Of a stretch of DNA of 64,000 nucleotides, positions 1 through 8,531 are shown one piece after another. The notes under the pieces were generated by a model. It was not told where the DNA came from and ran no database searches. It was given only the letters and a program-made list of their open reading frames with translations. Numbering within the stretch: the first letter of the stretch is position 1; every line of letters begins with the position of its first letter. Where the stretch lies: assembly GCF_037381185.1 (NCBI RefSeq), contig NZ_JARRQY010000025.1, positions 8,942 through 72,941 of the forward strand, read 5' to 3'. Origin of the DNA: Acidihalobacter_A sp037381185 (GTDB lineage: Bacteria > Pseudomonadota > Gammaproteobacteria > DSM-5130 > Acidihalobacteraceae). The position numbers were made by a program, and so were the translations under genes.

Positions 1-479
1 CGCTGGCCGACCGCGTCGGCTTGCTGCGCGACGGCGAACTTCTGGCGCTGGATGTCCCCAAGCGCCTCTACGATCGGCCGCCCAACCGCTTCACCGCTGA
101 ATTTCTCGGCCAGACCAATCTGCTCGCCGTGGAAATCCCGCAGCATCCGGACAACGACGACATGCTGAACGTCTGCCTGGGCAAGCAGGTGCTGCGCGTA
201 CCGCGCCCCGATGACTGGACCGGTGCCCCCGGCCCCGGCTGGTTGTGCCTGCGTCCGCACCTGCTGAGCCTGGAACCCGCCGCCGGTATGAACAATCGCC
301 TCGACAGCCGGGTGCTCGGTGCCGAATGGAAAGGCTCGCACTATCGCATCGAACTCGAAGCCGAAGGCCAGACGCTGCACGTGGAGGCCAACGCGGCGCT
401 GCCGCCTCCCGCCGTCGGCAACCGTACCACACTGTCTTTCGCGCCAACCGCCGGCTGGCTGCTGGCCCGGGACGTCTGA
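1..479 (+). CDS. ABC transporter ATP-binding protein, C-terminal part (phosphonate-type importer)
   Basis: This is the C-terminal end of an ABC importer ATPase cut by the window edge; the frame is open from base 3. The visible part starts just after the H-loop region with LADRVGLLRDGELLALD, which is typical of the post-switch segment of spermidine/iron/phosphonate-type ATPases. PNRFTAEFLGQTNLL follows, then a TOBE-like beta domain that normally regulates activity or binds substrate. Walker A and B lie upstream and are not visible. Its stop codon overlaps the start of the permease gene by one base (TGATG), so the two are translationally coupled. Because an HD oxygenase and a DUF1045 protein typical of phosphonate operons follow, the likely substrate is 2-aminoethylphosphonate or a related phosphonate. 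That substrate is inferred from context only. Confidence 0.85.
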   Translation, partial: LADRVGLLRDGELLALDVPKRLYDRPPNRFTAEFLGQTNLLAVEIPQHPDNDDMLNVCLGKQVLRVPRPDDWTGAPGPGWLCLRPHLLSLEPAAGMNNRLDSRVLGAEWKGSHYRIELEAEGQTLHVEANAALPPPAVGNRTTLSFAPTAGWLLARDV

Positions 480-1339
480 TGTCCACACCGCTGCCGCTGC
501 GCATACGCCGGGGACTCCGTCTGCCCCGCACGCTCTGGCTGCTGCCGCCGCTGGCAGTGCTCGGTCTGGTGTTCTTCTTCCCGCTGTACGAACTGGTCCA
601 GCAATCGCTGAGCGGCGGCGCCGCGCATTATCTGCGCGTGCTGCACGCGCCGATCTTCCTCTCCGCGCTCGGTCACACCCTGCAGATCGGCCTGCTATCG
701 ACGCTGGGATGCCTGCTTCTGGGCGGCGTGCTGGCGGTACTGCTCGCCTTCGTGCCGTTCCCCGGCAGCAGCCTGCTGAGCCGCTTCATCGACGCGTTTC
801 TCGCCTATCCGTCGTTCCTCATCGCACTGTCGCTGACCTTTATCTACGGCGCCGCAGGCCTGGTCAACGCCAGCCTGATGCAGCTTCTGCACACCAGCGT
901 GCCACCGCTGAATTTCCTCTACACCACCACCGGCGTGGTGCTGGCCGAGACGACCTTCTACACGCCTTTCGTCCTGCGCCTGCTGCTGGCGGCCTTCGGC
1001 ACCATAGAACGCGCGCAGATCGAAGTGGCGCAAAGCCTCGGCGCCAGCCCCTGGCAGGTGCTGCGCGAAATCATCGCCCCAGCCGCACTGCCGGCCCTGC
1101 TCGCCGGCGGCAGCCTCACGCTCATGCTCACGCTCAACGAATTCGGCATCATCTTCTATCTCGGGGCCAAGGGCGTCATCACCCTGCCCATGCTCATCTA
1201 CGGCAAGGCCATCCAGGAATTCGACTACGCCCAGGCCAGCGTCATCGCCGTAGTCAGCATCGTCCTGTCGCTGGCGCTGTACGCCCTGTACCGCCTGTCC
1301 TTCAACCGCCTGCAGCGCGACCATGCTCTTCCACTCTAA
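479..1339 (+). CDS. ABC transporter permease 1 (putative 2-aminoethylphosphonate importer)
   Basis: An inner-membrane permease of 286 aa with about six hydrophobic segments. The EAA coupling loop lies at roughly residues 180-205 (EVAQSLGASPWQVLREI), where the permease contacts the ATPase. The start chosen is the ATG overlapping the stop of the ATPase gene; a longer open frame upstream lies inside that gene and is not credible. The gene overlaps the second permease by 17 bp, as expected for subunits made together. The family is that of the PhnU/PhnV, PotBC and FbpB permeases, which work as a heterodimer. Phosphonate specificity is inferred from the downstream PhnZ-like and DUF1045 genes. No substrate-binding protein is visible, so it must be upstream of the window or elsewhere. 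Confidence 0.88.
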   Translation: MSTPLPLRIRRGLRLPRTLWLLPPLAVLGLVFFFPLYELVQQSLSGGAAHYLRVLHAPIFLSALGHTLQIGLLSTLGCLLLGGVLAVLLAFVPFPGSSLLSRFIDAFLAYPSFLIALSLTFIYGAAGLVNASLMQLLHTSVPPLNFLYTTTGVVLAETTFYTPFVLRLLLAAFGTIERAQIEVAQSLGASPWQVLREIIAPAALPALLAGGSLTLMLTLNEFGIIFYLGAKGVITLPMLIYGKAIQEFDYAQASVIAVVSIVLSLALYALYRLSFNRLQRDHALPL

Positions 1340-2120
1340 GTTCGCTCGACGCCTGGCCTGGGGCACGTTCTTCCTGCTCTCCGCGGTGTTCTTCGGACTG
1401 CCGCTGCTCATGTTGCTGCTGGCCGCGCTAGCCGGACAGTGGAACGGCGTGCTGCCGAGCCAGCTCGGCTTCGGCAACCTGCTCGACGCACTGCAGGACG
1501 CGCGCGGCCACGCCCTATTCGCCAGCTTGGCCACTGCCGCCAGCGCCACCCTGTGCGCCGTCGTCCTCGGCACCTGGGGGGCGCTGGCGAGCCGGCGCCT
1601 GAACGGCGCCGCGCAACGCGTCATCGACGCCGTCTACATCACGCCCATCACGCTGCCGACCGTCACCGTCGGCCTGGCCCTGCTGGTCGCCTTCAGCCGT
1701 CCGCCGCTGCTGCTCAACGGCAGTCCGGCGCTGGTCATCATCGCGCATGTGACACTGATCACCGCCTACGCCTACAGCGGCATTCGCGCCGGCCTCGCCC
1801 GCCTGCCGGAAGCCTACGAACAGGTCGCTGCCAGCCTCGGCGCCAGCCCGGCCAGAATTCTCTTCGGCGTCACCCTGCCGCTGCTGCGCCCGTACATCGC
1901 CGCGGCCGCCAGCCTCGGCTTCGCCCTGTCGATGGGCGAACTCGGCGCCACCATCATGCTCTACCCGCCCGGCTGGGTGACCGCCCCGGTGGATGTCTAC
2001 GCCCTGACCAACCGCGGCTCGATCTTCTCCGGCGCGGCGCTGAGCGTATTGCTGCTCGCTGCGACCGTCATCGCCCTGCTTGTCCTGAACCGCCTCGGCC
2101 GCCACCCCCGGCGCAGCTGA
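1323..2120 (+). CDS. ABC transporter permease 2 (putative 2-aminoethylphosphonate importer)
   Basis: The second membrane subunit, 265 aa, with about six membrane segments and an EAA loop near residues 165-190 (EQVAASLGASPARILFGV). It partners permease 1 and the upstream ATPase. The start is the ATG 17 bp inside the preceding gene. The C-terminal segment carries GELGATIMLYPPGW, a conserved stretch in PhnV/PotC-like permeases. A 36-bp gap separates it from the HD-domain gene, so all five phosphonate-type genes probably form one transcript. Confidence 0.88.
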   Translation: MLFHSKFARRLAWGTFFLLSAVFFGLPLLMLLLAALAGQWNGVLPSQLGFGNLLDALQDARGHALFASLATAASATLCAVVLGTWGALASRRLNGAAQRVIDAVYITPITLPTVTVGLALLVAFSRPPLLLNGSPALVIIAHVTLITAYAYSGIRAGLARLPEAYEQVAASLGASPARILFGVTLPLLRPYIAAAASLGFALSMGELGATIMLYPPGWVTAPVDVYALTNRGSIFSGAALSVLLLAATVIALLVLNRLGRHPRRS

Positions 2121-2156
2121 TTTTCTTCATCCCAACTTCTTGCCAGGTAACCGCCT

Positions 2157-2708
2157 ATGCCCGCCACGACTTTCGCGCAGCTGATCGAAACGCTGGGAAC
2201 CCACGGCCACGCCCGCTACGACGGCGAAGACGTCAGCCAGCTGCAGCACGCCCTACAGGCAGCGACATTGGCGCTGGAGGAAGGCGCACCCGCGAACCTG
2301 GTGGCGGCGGCACTGTTCCACGACATCGGCCATCTGGCACACGATCTCGGCGAACATGCCAGCGCTCATGGTCTGGACGACCGCCACGAGTATCGCGCCC
2401 TCGGTTGGCTCAAGCCCGTCTTCGACGCCGACGTGTGGGAACCGGTACACCTCCACGTCGAAGCCAAACGCTACCTGTGCTGCATGGAAACGGGCTATAT
2501 CGGGCAGTTGTCGGAAGAATCCGTGGCGAGCCTGGCGCTGCAGGGCGGACCGATGACTCCCGACGCCGCACGTGCCTTCGCCGACAGGCCGTATGCACAG
2601 GATGCGGTTAGACTCAGACGTTGGGACGACGCGGCCAAGGACATCGACGCGCAGACGCCCTCGCTGGTCTATTTCGCAGAATATCTGCGACCCATCGCCA
2701 GACAATAA
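2157..2708 (+). CDS. PhnZ-like HD-domain phosphonate oxygenase
   Basis: An HD-domain protein of 183 aa matching the phosphonate-operon HDIG family. Characterised PhnZ is a mixed-valent di-iron oxygenase that cleaves the C-P bond of 1-hydroxy-2-aminoethylphosphonate to glycine and phosphate. The residues expected for that enzyme can be placed here: Tyr21, Glu24, His31, the His55-Asp56 pair (LFHDIGHL), His77 and His100 (VHLHVEAKRYL), with an Asp in the C-terminal helix. This supports catalysis rather than a cyclic-nucleotide phosphodiesterase role. A weak ribosome site (AGGTAA) precedes the ATG. The usual partner, the Fe/2-oxoglutarate hydroxylase PhnY, is not in the window. The family is well supported; the exact substrate is inferred. 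Confidence 0.8.
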   Translation: MPATTFAQLIETLGTHGHARYDGEDVSQLQHALQAATLALEEGAPANLVAAALFHDIGHLAHDLGEHASAHGLDDRHEYRALGWLKPVFDADVWEPVHLHVEAKRYLCCMETGYIGQLSEESVASLALQGGPMTPDAARAFADRPYAQDAVRLRRWDDAAKDIDAQTPSLVYFAEYLRPIARQ

Positions 2709-2731
2709 CGCGGCAAAACGAAGGTAGCGCC

Positions 2732-3439
2732 ATGTCCGATACGGCCCGCTGGGCGATCTACTATGCTCCGGCAAGAAGCGACGTACTGTGGGAGCGCGGT
2801 ATCGCTTGGCTCGGACGCGATCCCGAAGACGGCCGCGAGTTCGCCCCGCCGGCCGGCTTAGATGCACAGGAATGGACGTCCCTGACCGCCACGCCGCGCC
2901 GCTACGGCTGGCATGCCACACTCAAGCCGCCCATGCGCCTGCGCGAAACTCGTCTGGAAGACGAGCTGCGACAGCGTCTACGCGCCTTCGCGGCAAACCG
3001 GACGCCCTTCGAACTGCCGCCGCTGATCGTGCGCAGCCTCGGCGGCTTCCTGGCCCTTACACCAGACGCGAAATCGCCGGAATTGCATCGCTTGGGTGAG
3101 GACTGCGTGCGCGCGTTCGACGATCTGCGCGCACCGCCGACGCAACAGGAACTGGCCCAGCGTCGCCAAACCGGGCTGTCCCCCCACCAGGATGCGCTGC
3201 TCGCGCGCTGGGGCTATCCCTACGTATGCGAGGAATTCCGCTTTCACCTGACCCTGACCGGCCGTTTGCCGGCCGCCGAGGCCGACCGTCTGCAGCGACA
3301 GCTACACAGCTGGTTCGCATCGGCGCTGGCCGAACCACGGCACGTCGAGAACCTGGCGCTGTACCACCAAGCAATGCCGCAAGCTCCATTTCGCCTCGTC
3401 GATCGCTTTCCCTTCCTCGGCACGGCTAGAACCAACTAA
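2732..3439 (+). CDS. DUF1045 / 2H-phosphoesterase-fold protein of phosphonate operons
   Basis: A 235-aa protein of the DUF1045 family repeatedly found in phosphonate-degradation operons. Two H-x-T-L motifs, HATL at residue 61 and HLTL at residue 172, are the signature of the 2H phosphoesterase fold, so a cyclic phosphate or nucleotide-like ester is a reasonable substrate guess. No function is established for this family as far as I know. The start was placed at MSDTARW, 23 bp after the HD gene and behind AAGGTAG; a longer frame upstream overlaps that gene and was rejected. Its TAA directly abuts the TAA of the opposing GTPase gene, leaving no room for a terminator. Confidence 0.78.
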   Translation: MSDTARWAIYYAPARSDVLWERGIAWLGRDPEDGREFAPPAGLDAQEWTSLTATPRRYGWHATLKPPMRLRETRLEDELRQRLRAFAANRTPFELPPLIVRSLGGFLALTPDAKSPELHRLGEDCVRAFDDLRAPPTQQELAQRRQTGLSPHQDALLARWGYPYVCEEFRFHLTLTGRLPAAEADRLQRQLHSWFASALAEPRHVENLALYHQAMPQAPFRLVDRFPFLGTARTN

Positions 3440-4741
3440 TTACTCCTGCGCAGGAGCCCGTCGCAGCCGCGCCAGCAGCTCCTCGCGCGCCTCGCGCAGC
3501 AGCGAGTCGCGATCCAGTGAATCGAGGATCTCCCGCACCCGCCGCTTGGGCCCGCCCTCGCCCCAGGACTTGCCGGCCGCCAGATAACGCTCGGCCGCCC
3601 GGCCGACCACGTAGGTCGCATACCAGGCCACGGCGCCCTGCGCCGTCCCCGTCGCCAGGGTCGACAAGCCGCCGCTGCCCAGCTTGAGCAGCGAGGCGAC
3701 CAGATTGATCGCCCAAGCCGAGCCCATCAGCGCGATCAGCTGGCCGGAGATCACCGCCACCAGCCTTCCAGCCTCGGCGCGCGACAGCGGCAGACCGTAG
3801 ACCTTGCCCAGGTGCACCACCATGCTCACGTCCAGCGCCACCGCTGCCACCAGGTCGGCCCCCGGCAGCGGATTGAAACCCACCGCCACCCCCTTGGCCA
3901 GGCTGTACATGCGGATCACGCGCTCGCCGAGTTCACGCTTCACTTCCAGCACGCGCGCCGTGACCCGCTCGCTCAAGCGGCCGGCAAACAGGCCCGCATT
4001 GAGTGCGGCCAAGGTCTTGCCTTCGACCTCGAGCACCGCCCACAGACGCTCCTCGAGCGCGGTAATGTCCGCAGGCGGACGTTCCACCGACTCCGTCTCG
4101 CGCCCCTCGGCATCCACCCGCACGCGTACCCGCTCGGCCGGGCGTGCGCTGGCCAACACCAGCCGCCCCTCCGGCAGCACCCCCGCCACGCGCCGCGCCA
4201 GCACCTCGCTGAGGCGCTCGCGTTCGTCGGCGGTGTAGCGGTCGACCTTGTTCAACACCAGCAGCACCGCGGCGTGCTCGCCGGCCACCTGCTTGAGCGC
4301 CTCGAACTCCACCTCGGTCAGATCGCCGTCGACCACGAACAACACCACGTCCGACTCGGCGGCCACGTCGTGCGCCAGGCGCGCACGCTCCTCGCCATCG
4401 ACCTCGTTGATGCCCGGCGTGTCGATCAGATACACGCCTCCGGCATCGAAGGCGTCCCATTGCGCGTGCGCGCTGACGCGCGTCTCGCCGTGCAGCGGAC
4501 TGACCGCGAAACGCTCGGCACCGAGCAGCGCATTGAGTAGCGCCGACTTGCCCACGCTGACACGTCCGAACACAGCGACATGCACCGTGCCCTCCTCAAG
4601 CTTGTCGAGCAGGCGGCGCACGCGCTCGTAATCCTCCGCCAGTCCGGCACGCACCGTCTCGGGCACGCGCGGATCGTCGAGCAGTTCGCGCAAACTCTCG
4701 CGCGCCAGCGCCAGATGACGTGCGCCGGCCTCGCCCTCCAT
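3440..4741 (-). CDS. Era-like dynamin-type GTPase with DUF697-like C-terminal region
   Basis: A GTPase of 433 aa. G1 is GRVSVGKSAL at residues 59-68, G3 is DTPG at 107-110 and G4 is NKVD at 164-167, with a G5-like SAR near 194. The C-terminal third is rich in Ala, Gly and Val with hydrophobic helices (AKGVAVGFNPLPGADLVAAV), resembling the DUF697 region of membrane-associated bacterial GTPases. I chose the ATG at MEGEAGARHL because GGAAG lies 5 bp upstream and it follows the neighbouring GTPase stop by 13 bp; a longer frame would overlap that gene. It forms a two-gene unit with the next entry. The cellular role is unknown; membrane remodelling or stress functions are guesses from the family. 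Confidence 0.8.
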   Translation of the reverse strand: MEGEAGARHLALARESLRELLDDPRVPETVRAGLAEDYERVRRLLDKLEEGTVHVAVFGRVSVGKSALLNALLGAERFAVSPLHGETRVSAHAQWDAFDAGGVYLIDTPGINEVDGEERARLAHDVAAESDVVLFVVDGDLTEVEFEALKQVAGEHAAVLLVLNKVDRYTADERERLSEVLARRVAGVLPEGRLVLASARPAERVRVRVDAEGRETESVERPPADITALEERLWAVLEVEGKTLAALNAGLFAGRLSERVTARVLEVKRELGERVIRMYSLAKGVAVGFNPLPGADLVAAVALDVSMVVHLGKVYGLPLSRAEAGRLVAVISGQLIALMGSAWAINLVASLLKLGSGGLSTLATGTAQGAVAWYATYVVGRAAERYLAAGKSWGEGGPKRRVREILDSLDRDSLLREAREELLARLRRAPAQE

Positions 4742-4754
4742 CGGCGCTTCCGGC

Positions 4755-6239
4755 TCAGTCTCCGTGTCGGCCGCGCGTCTCGACCAGCCAGGCGGCCAGG
4801 CCGCGCGCACGCGCTTCCAGATCTTCACCCAGCACCTCCTTGAACGACTGCTCCACCGCACCCTGGCTCAGCGCGCCGCGGCGCTCCAAGGTGCGCGCCA
4901 CCGCACGCCCCAAAGCATCGAAAATCAATCCGTATGCAACGGCCTGCACCACGCCGCCGACCACCGTGCCCAGCCCCGGGAAAGCCTTGAGACCGTTGCC
5001 CACCACACTGAGCACCAGCGGCGTGACCCGGCCCAGGCGAGTCTGCAGGAGCTTGAGCAACTGCTCCACATCGATTTCCTGCACCGGCACGCCGTACAGC
5101 TCGCACAGCCCGCGCACCAACCCCGTGCCGAGGTAGCCCTGCACCAGCACGTCCGCCCCCGGCGCCACCGTCGCCAGTGCGGCCAGCGCCGCCTTGCGCG
5201 AAGTCTTGCGGATCAGCTTGTCGGCCTGCTCGCGACGCCAACCCAGCTCGGCCTGCTCCAGCTTGTGCGCGGCCAACGCGAAGACCGCCCCGTCGCGCAA
5301 CCGGTCGAACAGCCCGGCATCGCTTTCCACCGCGCGTGTCAGCGCCTTGCGCAGACCCTCGACCTGCGGCACCAGCGCACGCGTTTCGCGCGCCTCGCCA
5401 CCGTCCGGCAGCTCGCGCACCACCTCACGCACGCCGCCGGCACTGACCGTCACCACCGGCGCCGGCACGCCGGCCTCGCGCAAGCGCTCGCGTATGCGCG
5501 CGAGGATCGTCTCAAGCTCTCCGGCGTCATAACGATCCTGCTTGTTCACCGCCAGCACCAGCGGCTTGTGCAGCTCGGCCAGAGCGGTCAGCGCCTGATG
5601 TTCGCTGTGCGTGAGGTCGCCCTCGGCGACGAACACCACCAGCTGCGCGCGCTGCGCCTCCTCGCGCGCCAGCGTCTCCAGCTCGCCGCCGACCTCGCCG
5701 GTGCCGGGCACGTCGGCCAGCACCAGCTCGTCGCCTTCCGGCGAACGCCAGCGGTAGTGACGCACGTCGCGCGTCACGCCGGCCTCCACACCAACCTCCG
5801 CCTCGGCATCCGGGACCAGTGCGCGAATCAGGCTGCTCTTGCCCACGCTGACCTCGCCGAACAACGCAACGTACAACGACCCCGCCTCGCGCCGCCGGCC
5901 CAGCTCGGCCAGCTCCGCACGTGCCGTCTCCACGTCCACCCCGCGTTCCGCCGCCTGCTGCAGGCGTTCGTCCAGCTCGCTTTCGGTCAACGGCGACGCG
6001 GTCGGAGCCAACGCCTGGCGCGGCGGGCGCAACAGCCTCACGATCAGCCAGACACCGGCGCCGACCAGGGCCAGGAACACCGCCAGCCAAGTGTAGAACA
6101 CCCAGGGCGGCGTCTGCGCCAGGCGCTCCCACACGCGCAGCAGCAGGTCGGTAAGCACCAGGGACAATACCAGCAGCAGCAGAAACACCAGCACGACCGC
6201 TGCGGCCAGCGCCCAGCGCAGCGTGGGTTTCAGAGCCAT
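4755..6239 (-). CDS. Membrane-anchored Era-like GTPase
   Basis: A protein of 494 aa beginning with two transmembrane helices (about residues 10-32 and 47-69), then a GTPase domain. G1 is GEVSVGKSSL at 128-137, G3 is DVPG at 176-179 (Val in place of the usual Thr) and G4 is NKQD at 232-235. The C-terminal half contains hydrophobic helices rich in Gly and Ala similar to its downstream neighbour. The pair shares domain order and local sequence (SVGKS, EGDLT, DRYDAGE against DRYTADE), so it probably arose by duplication and may form a heteromeric complex at the membrane. It is the first gene of the pair; the 147-bp gap upstream must hold its promoter, though I see no clear consensus. Confidence 0.8.
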   Translation of the reverse strand: MALKPTLRWALAAAVVLVFLLLLVLSLVLTDLLLRVWERLAQTPPWVFYTWLAVFLALVGAGVWLIVRLLRPPRQALAPTASPLTESELDERLQQAAERGVDVETARAELAELGRRREAGSLYVALFGEVSVGKSSLIRALVPDAEAEVGVEAGVTRDVRHYRWRSPEGDELVLADVPGTGEVGGELETLAREEAQRAQLVVFVAEGDLTHSEHQALTALAELHKPLVLAVNKQDRYDAGELETILARIRERLREAGVPAPVVTVSAGGVREVVRELPDGGEARETRALVPQVEGLRKALTRAVESDAGLFDRLRDGAVFALAAHKLEQAELGWRREQADKLIRKTSRKAALAALATVAPGADVLVQGYLGTGLVRGLCELYGVPVQEIDVEQLLKLLQTRLGRVTPLVLSVVGNGLKAFPGLGTVVGGVVQAVAYGLIFDALGRAVARTLERRGALSQGAVEQSFKEVLGEDLEARARGLAAWLVETRGRHGD

Positions 6240-6386
6240 CGGCGTGGAACAATGAAAGTGGAAACGTCGCAGATCATGTCGACGATTCTATACGGGCGCC
6301 GGGTGGAGATGTCACTTGTCGTACTTTGGAAGGTGCCATCCAGCCTGCACGTAGGACGCAGCGATACAGGGTTCTGCGTGGTCCGC

Positions 6387-7052
6387 CTAGTTACGGCGAA
6401 AATAGGCGATCAGCGCCGCCATCTGGGATTCGCTGAGCGGATTGCGCAGATTGATGGACGGGGTGCCGCGCAGGCCGACGATCAGCCGCGCCGCGAACGT
6501 TTCGGGCTTCATCTCGTGCGCCCAGGCGAACAGATTCGGTGCCGGCATGGCCGAGTCCGGCTCTTGATGGCCATGGCACGACATGCATTGCGCGCGATAG
6601 GTGCGTTTTGCCCAACGGATCTGGGCATCCGAAACCGGCGTTTGCGTCAGTCTGCGCGTGTCCAGCGGAAAATCGCTGAGCAAGGCCTCCAGACGGCGCC
6701 GGAAACCGGCCTTGTCACCGGTCCGATACGCGGACTCCAATGCGTGCAGGCGCGCCACGGTCGCCGTCTCGAGTCGTCCGTCGGCGGCCAGATACTCGCG
6801 CGCCAGCAGCGGCAGGACATTCAGGAAAGCGCTCACCCGTGCCTCGACGACGGGTCGCTGCACGGCGGGCAGGCGCGCGGCGTCCAGACGCCCCGCGTCG
6901 CCCTGCAGATCCAGCAGCACCGCCGAGAAATTGCGGGCGGCGTTCCCCGTCCGCAAAGGCCCGGCGACACCCGTGACGGGCGCCGCCAGAACCGCAACGA
7001 CAATACAGGGCAGCAATTTGCCCAGCAGCGTCGAAATCGAGCGATGTCGCAT
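6387..7052 (-). CDS. Exported monohaem cytochrome c
   Basis: A 221-aa protein with a signal peptide (cleavage near residue 30), an all-helical middle of unknown type (about 35-140) and a C-terminal class I cytochrome c domain. Its single haem site CMSCH is at residues 156-160, with candidate axial Met residues in SAMPAP and HEMKPET. It is the last gene of the sulfur operon, 11 bp after the rhodanese, with GCGGAG as ribosome site. A periplasmic electron acceptor for sulfane oxidation, passing electrons towards an oxidase, is a reasonable inference from this position. The family of the N-terminal extension was not recognised. Confidence 0.83.
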   Translation of the reverse strand: MRHRSISTLLGKLLPCIVVAVLAAPVTGVAGPLRTGNAARNFSAVLLDLQGDAGRLDAARLPAVQRPVVEARVSAFLNVLPLLAREYLAADGRLETATVARLHALESAYRTGDKAGFRRRLEALLSDFPLDTRRLTQTPVSDAQIRWAKRTYRAQCMSCHGHQEPDSAMPAPNLFAWAHEMKPETFAARLIVGLRGTPSINLRNPLSESQMAALIAYFRRN

Positions 7053-7063
7053 GCGTGCTCCGC

Positions 7064-8008
7064 TCAGTTCGCCTGCGACAGCTTGACCTTCGTCACCATC
7101 GGCAGTTGCGGATTACGCGACCACTGCGTCATCGAGCCGTCGTAGACCTTCGCCTGCTTGTTGCCCAGCAGCTCGTAGCTCACGAACCAGCCCAGCGAAG
7201 CCCAGTGGCCGGTATTGCAGAAATTGATCTGCCGGCCGCTGGTCGGCACCCCGGCGTGCCGATACAGCTCCTTGAGTTGGGCCGCCGAGCGGAACTTGCC
7301 GCCGTCGTTCACCGTGAACCAACTCTGCGGCAGATTGGAAGCGCCCGGCAAGGTGCCGGCGCGCTTGTCCGCTCCGGACTTCACGATACCGAGGTACTGC
7401 GCCGAAGGCCGATTGTCGATCAGCTTCTCGTTACCCGTCTTGATCGCCTGCTCGACGTTCGCCTCGGTCGCCAGCAGCGCGGCATCAAGATGACCGGAGA
7501 ACTGTGCCGAAGACAGCTTGTGCGCACCGCGCTTGACCGGATGCTTGCCGGCCACGTAGGCCTTGTAGCCGCCGTCCATAACGGAAACGTTGTCGTCCCC
7601 CAGCACCTTGAACGTCCAGAACACGCGCGTGGCGCTGCCCATGTCCAGCGCATTGCCGCCACCGGCGTAGATGACCACGTGCGCCGTGTTGTCGATGCCC
7701 AGACCGCCGATCAGCTTGTTCAGGCTGGCCACGGACGGCAGCATGCCCGGCACGCCTTTCTCCTTCACCCGCCAGCCTGCGGTCTTGTAGTTGCTGTAGA
7801 CCGCACAGGGTACATGCCCGCGCAGGTAGGTGAATTTATTGCCGCCGCCGCCCACCGGGCTGCGGATATCCAAGACCACCACGCCGGACTTGCAGGCGTT
7901 TGCCGCCACCCAGGCGGGGCTGACCAGCGCCGGTGCCGACTCCGCGCCGAACGCCAGGCCTGAAGCCGCGGCCAGCGCCGTTCCGATCAAAATCCTCTTT
8001 ATAGTCAT
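7064..8008 (-). CDS. Periplasmic tandem-domain rhodanese (thiosulfate sulfurtransferase family)
   Basis: A 314-aa protein with a signal peptide (residues 1-21) and two rhodanese domains. The second has a catalytic loop with Cys264 (NFCNTGHWAS); the equivalent loop of the first (VVIYAGGGNA) has no Cys, as usual for tandem rhodaneses where only one domain is active. Such enzymes move sulfane sulfur as an enzyme persulfide, for example from thiosulfate to a thiol acceptor. The start MTIKRILIG was chosen because AGGGAGGG sits about 9 bp upstream; an upstream in-frame extension lacks this. Lying between DsrE-like proteins and a cytochrome c, it is probably a periplasmic sulfur donor or acceptor in this operon. 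Confidence 0.88.
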   Translation of the reverse strand: MTIKRILIGTALAAASGLAFGAESAPALVSPAWVAANACKSGVVVLDIRSPVGGGGNKFTYLRGHVPCAVYSNYKTAGWRVKEKGVPGMLPSVASLNKLIGGLGIDNTAHVVIYAGGGNALDMGSATRVFWTFKVLGDDNVSVMDGGYKAYVAGKHPVKRGAHKLSSAQFSGHLDAALLATEANVEQAIKTGNEKLIDNRPSAQYLGIVKSGADKRAGTLPGASNLPQSWFTVNDGGKFRSAAQLKELYRHAGVPTSGRQINFCNTGHWASLGWFVSYELLGNKQAKVYDGSMTQWSRNPQLPMVTKVKLSQAN

Positions 8009-8033
8009 ATTCGATCCCTCCCTCTGCAGTGAG

Positions 8034-8216
8034 TCAGACCGTGAACACACGGTCCGCCGACAACACCTCGTCCATGAGTTGATCCCACTCCTCCTCGCTG
8101 CGCGAGACGCGCAGATCGTAGCGGTACACGTAATGCGCCGGCGTCAGGTCGTCGAGCGCCGCCGTCAGCGTTTCCTGCTCCGGGAACATCCCGGTATCCA
8201 ACACCACAACGTTCAC
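8034..8216 (-). CDS. Small acidic cytoplasmic protein of the sulfur operon (60 aa)
   Basis: A 60-aa acidic protein with no Cys, no signal peptide and no membrane segment. It starts with GTG behind a strong AAGGAGG site, and it sits 25 bp from both neighbours in the operon, so it is probably expressed. The N-terminus (MNVVVLDTGMFP) resembles the first beta strand and turn of DsrE/DsrH folds, but the protein is too short for a complete domain and I cannot assign it to a family. It may be a subunit of a DsrE-like complex with the two upstream genes. Confidence 0.6.
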   Translation of the reverse strand: MNVVVLDTGMFPEQETLTAALDDLTPAHYVYRYDLRVSRSEEEWDQLMDEVLSADRVFTV

Positions 8217-8241
8217 ATCTCCTCCTTGGATAGCGTCGCCG

Positions 8242-8514
8242 TCACAGGCTGAGCACGGCGTCCGAGCGCAGACACAGCTCGACCAGCGCCGCCTCGCTCA
8301 GATGCGGCAGCTCCGAATCGGGCAACGTGCTTTGCGGCTCCACGTCGGCCAGTTCGAGCAGCTCGGCCTGGGCGCGGTTCTCCTCCGTATCGGCCACCTC
8401 GCGCCCCACGAACACCAGCCGGACCTCATGGCCGAAAATGGTCAACCCGGCCGCCACGCGCATGGCCTCGGTCTGGTCGCGGCGCCCGAGCAGAACGATC
8501 TTTTTGATATCCAT
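8242..8514 (-). CDS. DsrE-like small protein lacking the usual internal cysteine
   Basis: A 90-aa protein whose pattern KIVLLGRRDQTEAMRVAAG, then HEVRLVFVG, fits the first beta-alpha-beta unit of the DsrE/DsrF/TusD fold. Its only Cys (ELCLRSD) is close to the C-terminus, so it may be structural rather than sulfur carrying. The start MDIKKIV is preceded by GAGGAG about 10 bp upstream; the longer frame overlaps the neighbouring gene and was rejected. It sits 17 bp after the next DsrE-like gene, and the two may form a hetero-oligomer, as DsrEFH does. The family call rests on fold-like sequence patterns, so confidence is moderate. Confidence 0.65.
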   Translation of the reverse strand: MDIKKIVLLGRRDQTEAMRVAAGLTIFGHEVRLVFVGREVADTEENRAQAELLELADVEPQSTLPDSELPHLSEAALVELCLRSDAVLSL

Positions 8515-8531
8515 CGCAGTTACACTCCTCG

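Noticed and set aside
245..478. N-terminal extension of the first permease frame reading back from 479
   Set aside because: It lies wholly within the ATPase gene, and the TGATG overlap at 477-481 gives a better start.
7055..7963. Long plus-strand open frame of about 300 codons opposite the rhodanese gene
   Set aside because: It is rich in His, Arg and Ala with no family pattern, as expected for the antisense of a GC-rich gene, and the minus strand carries clear rhodanese motifs.
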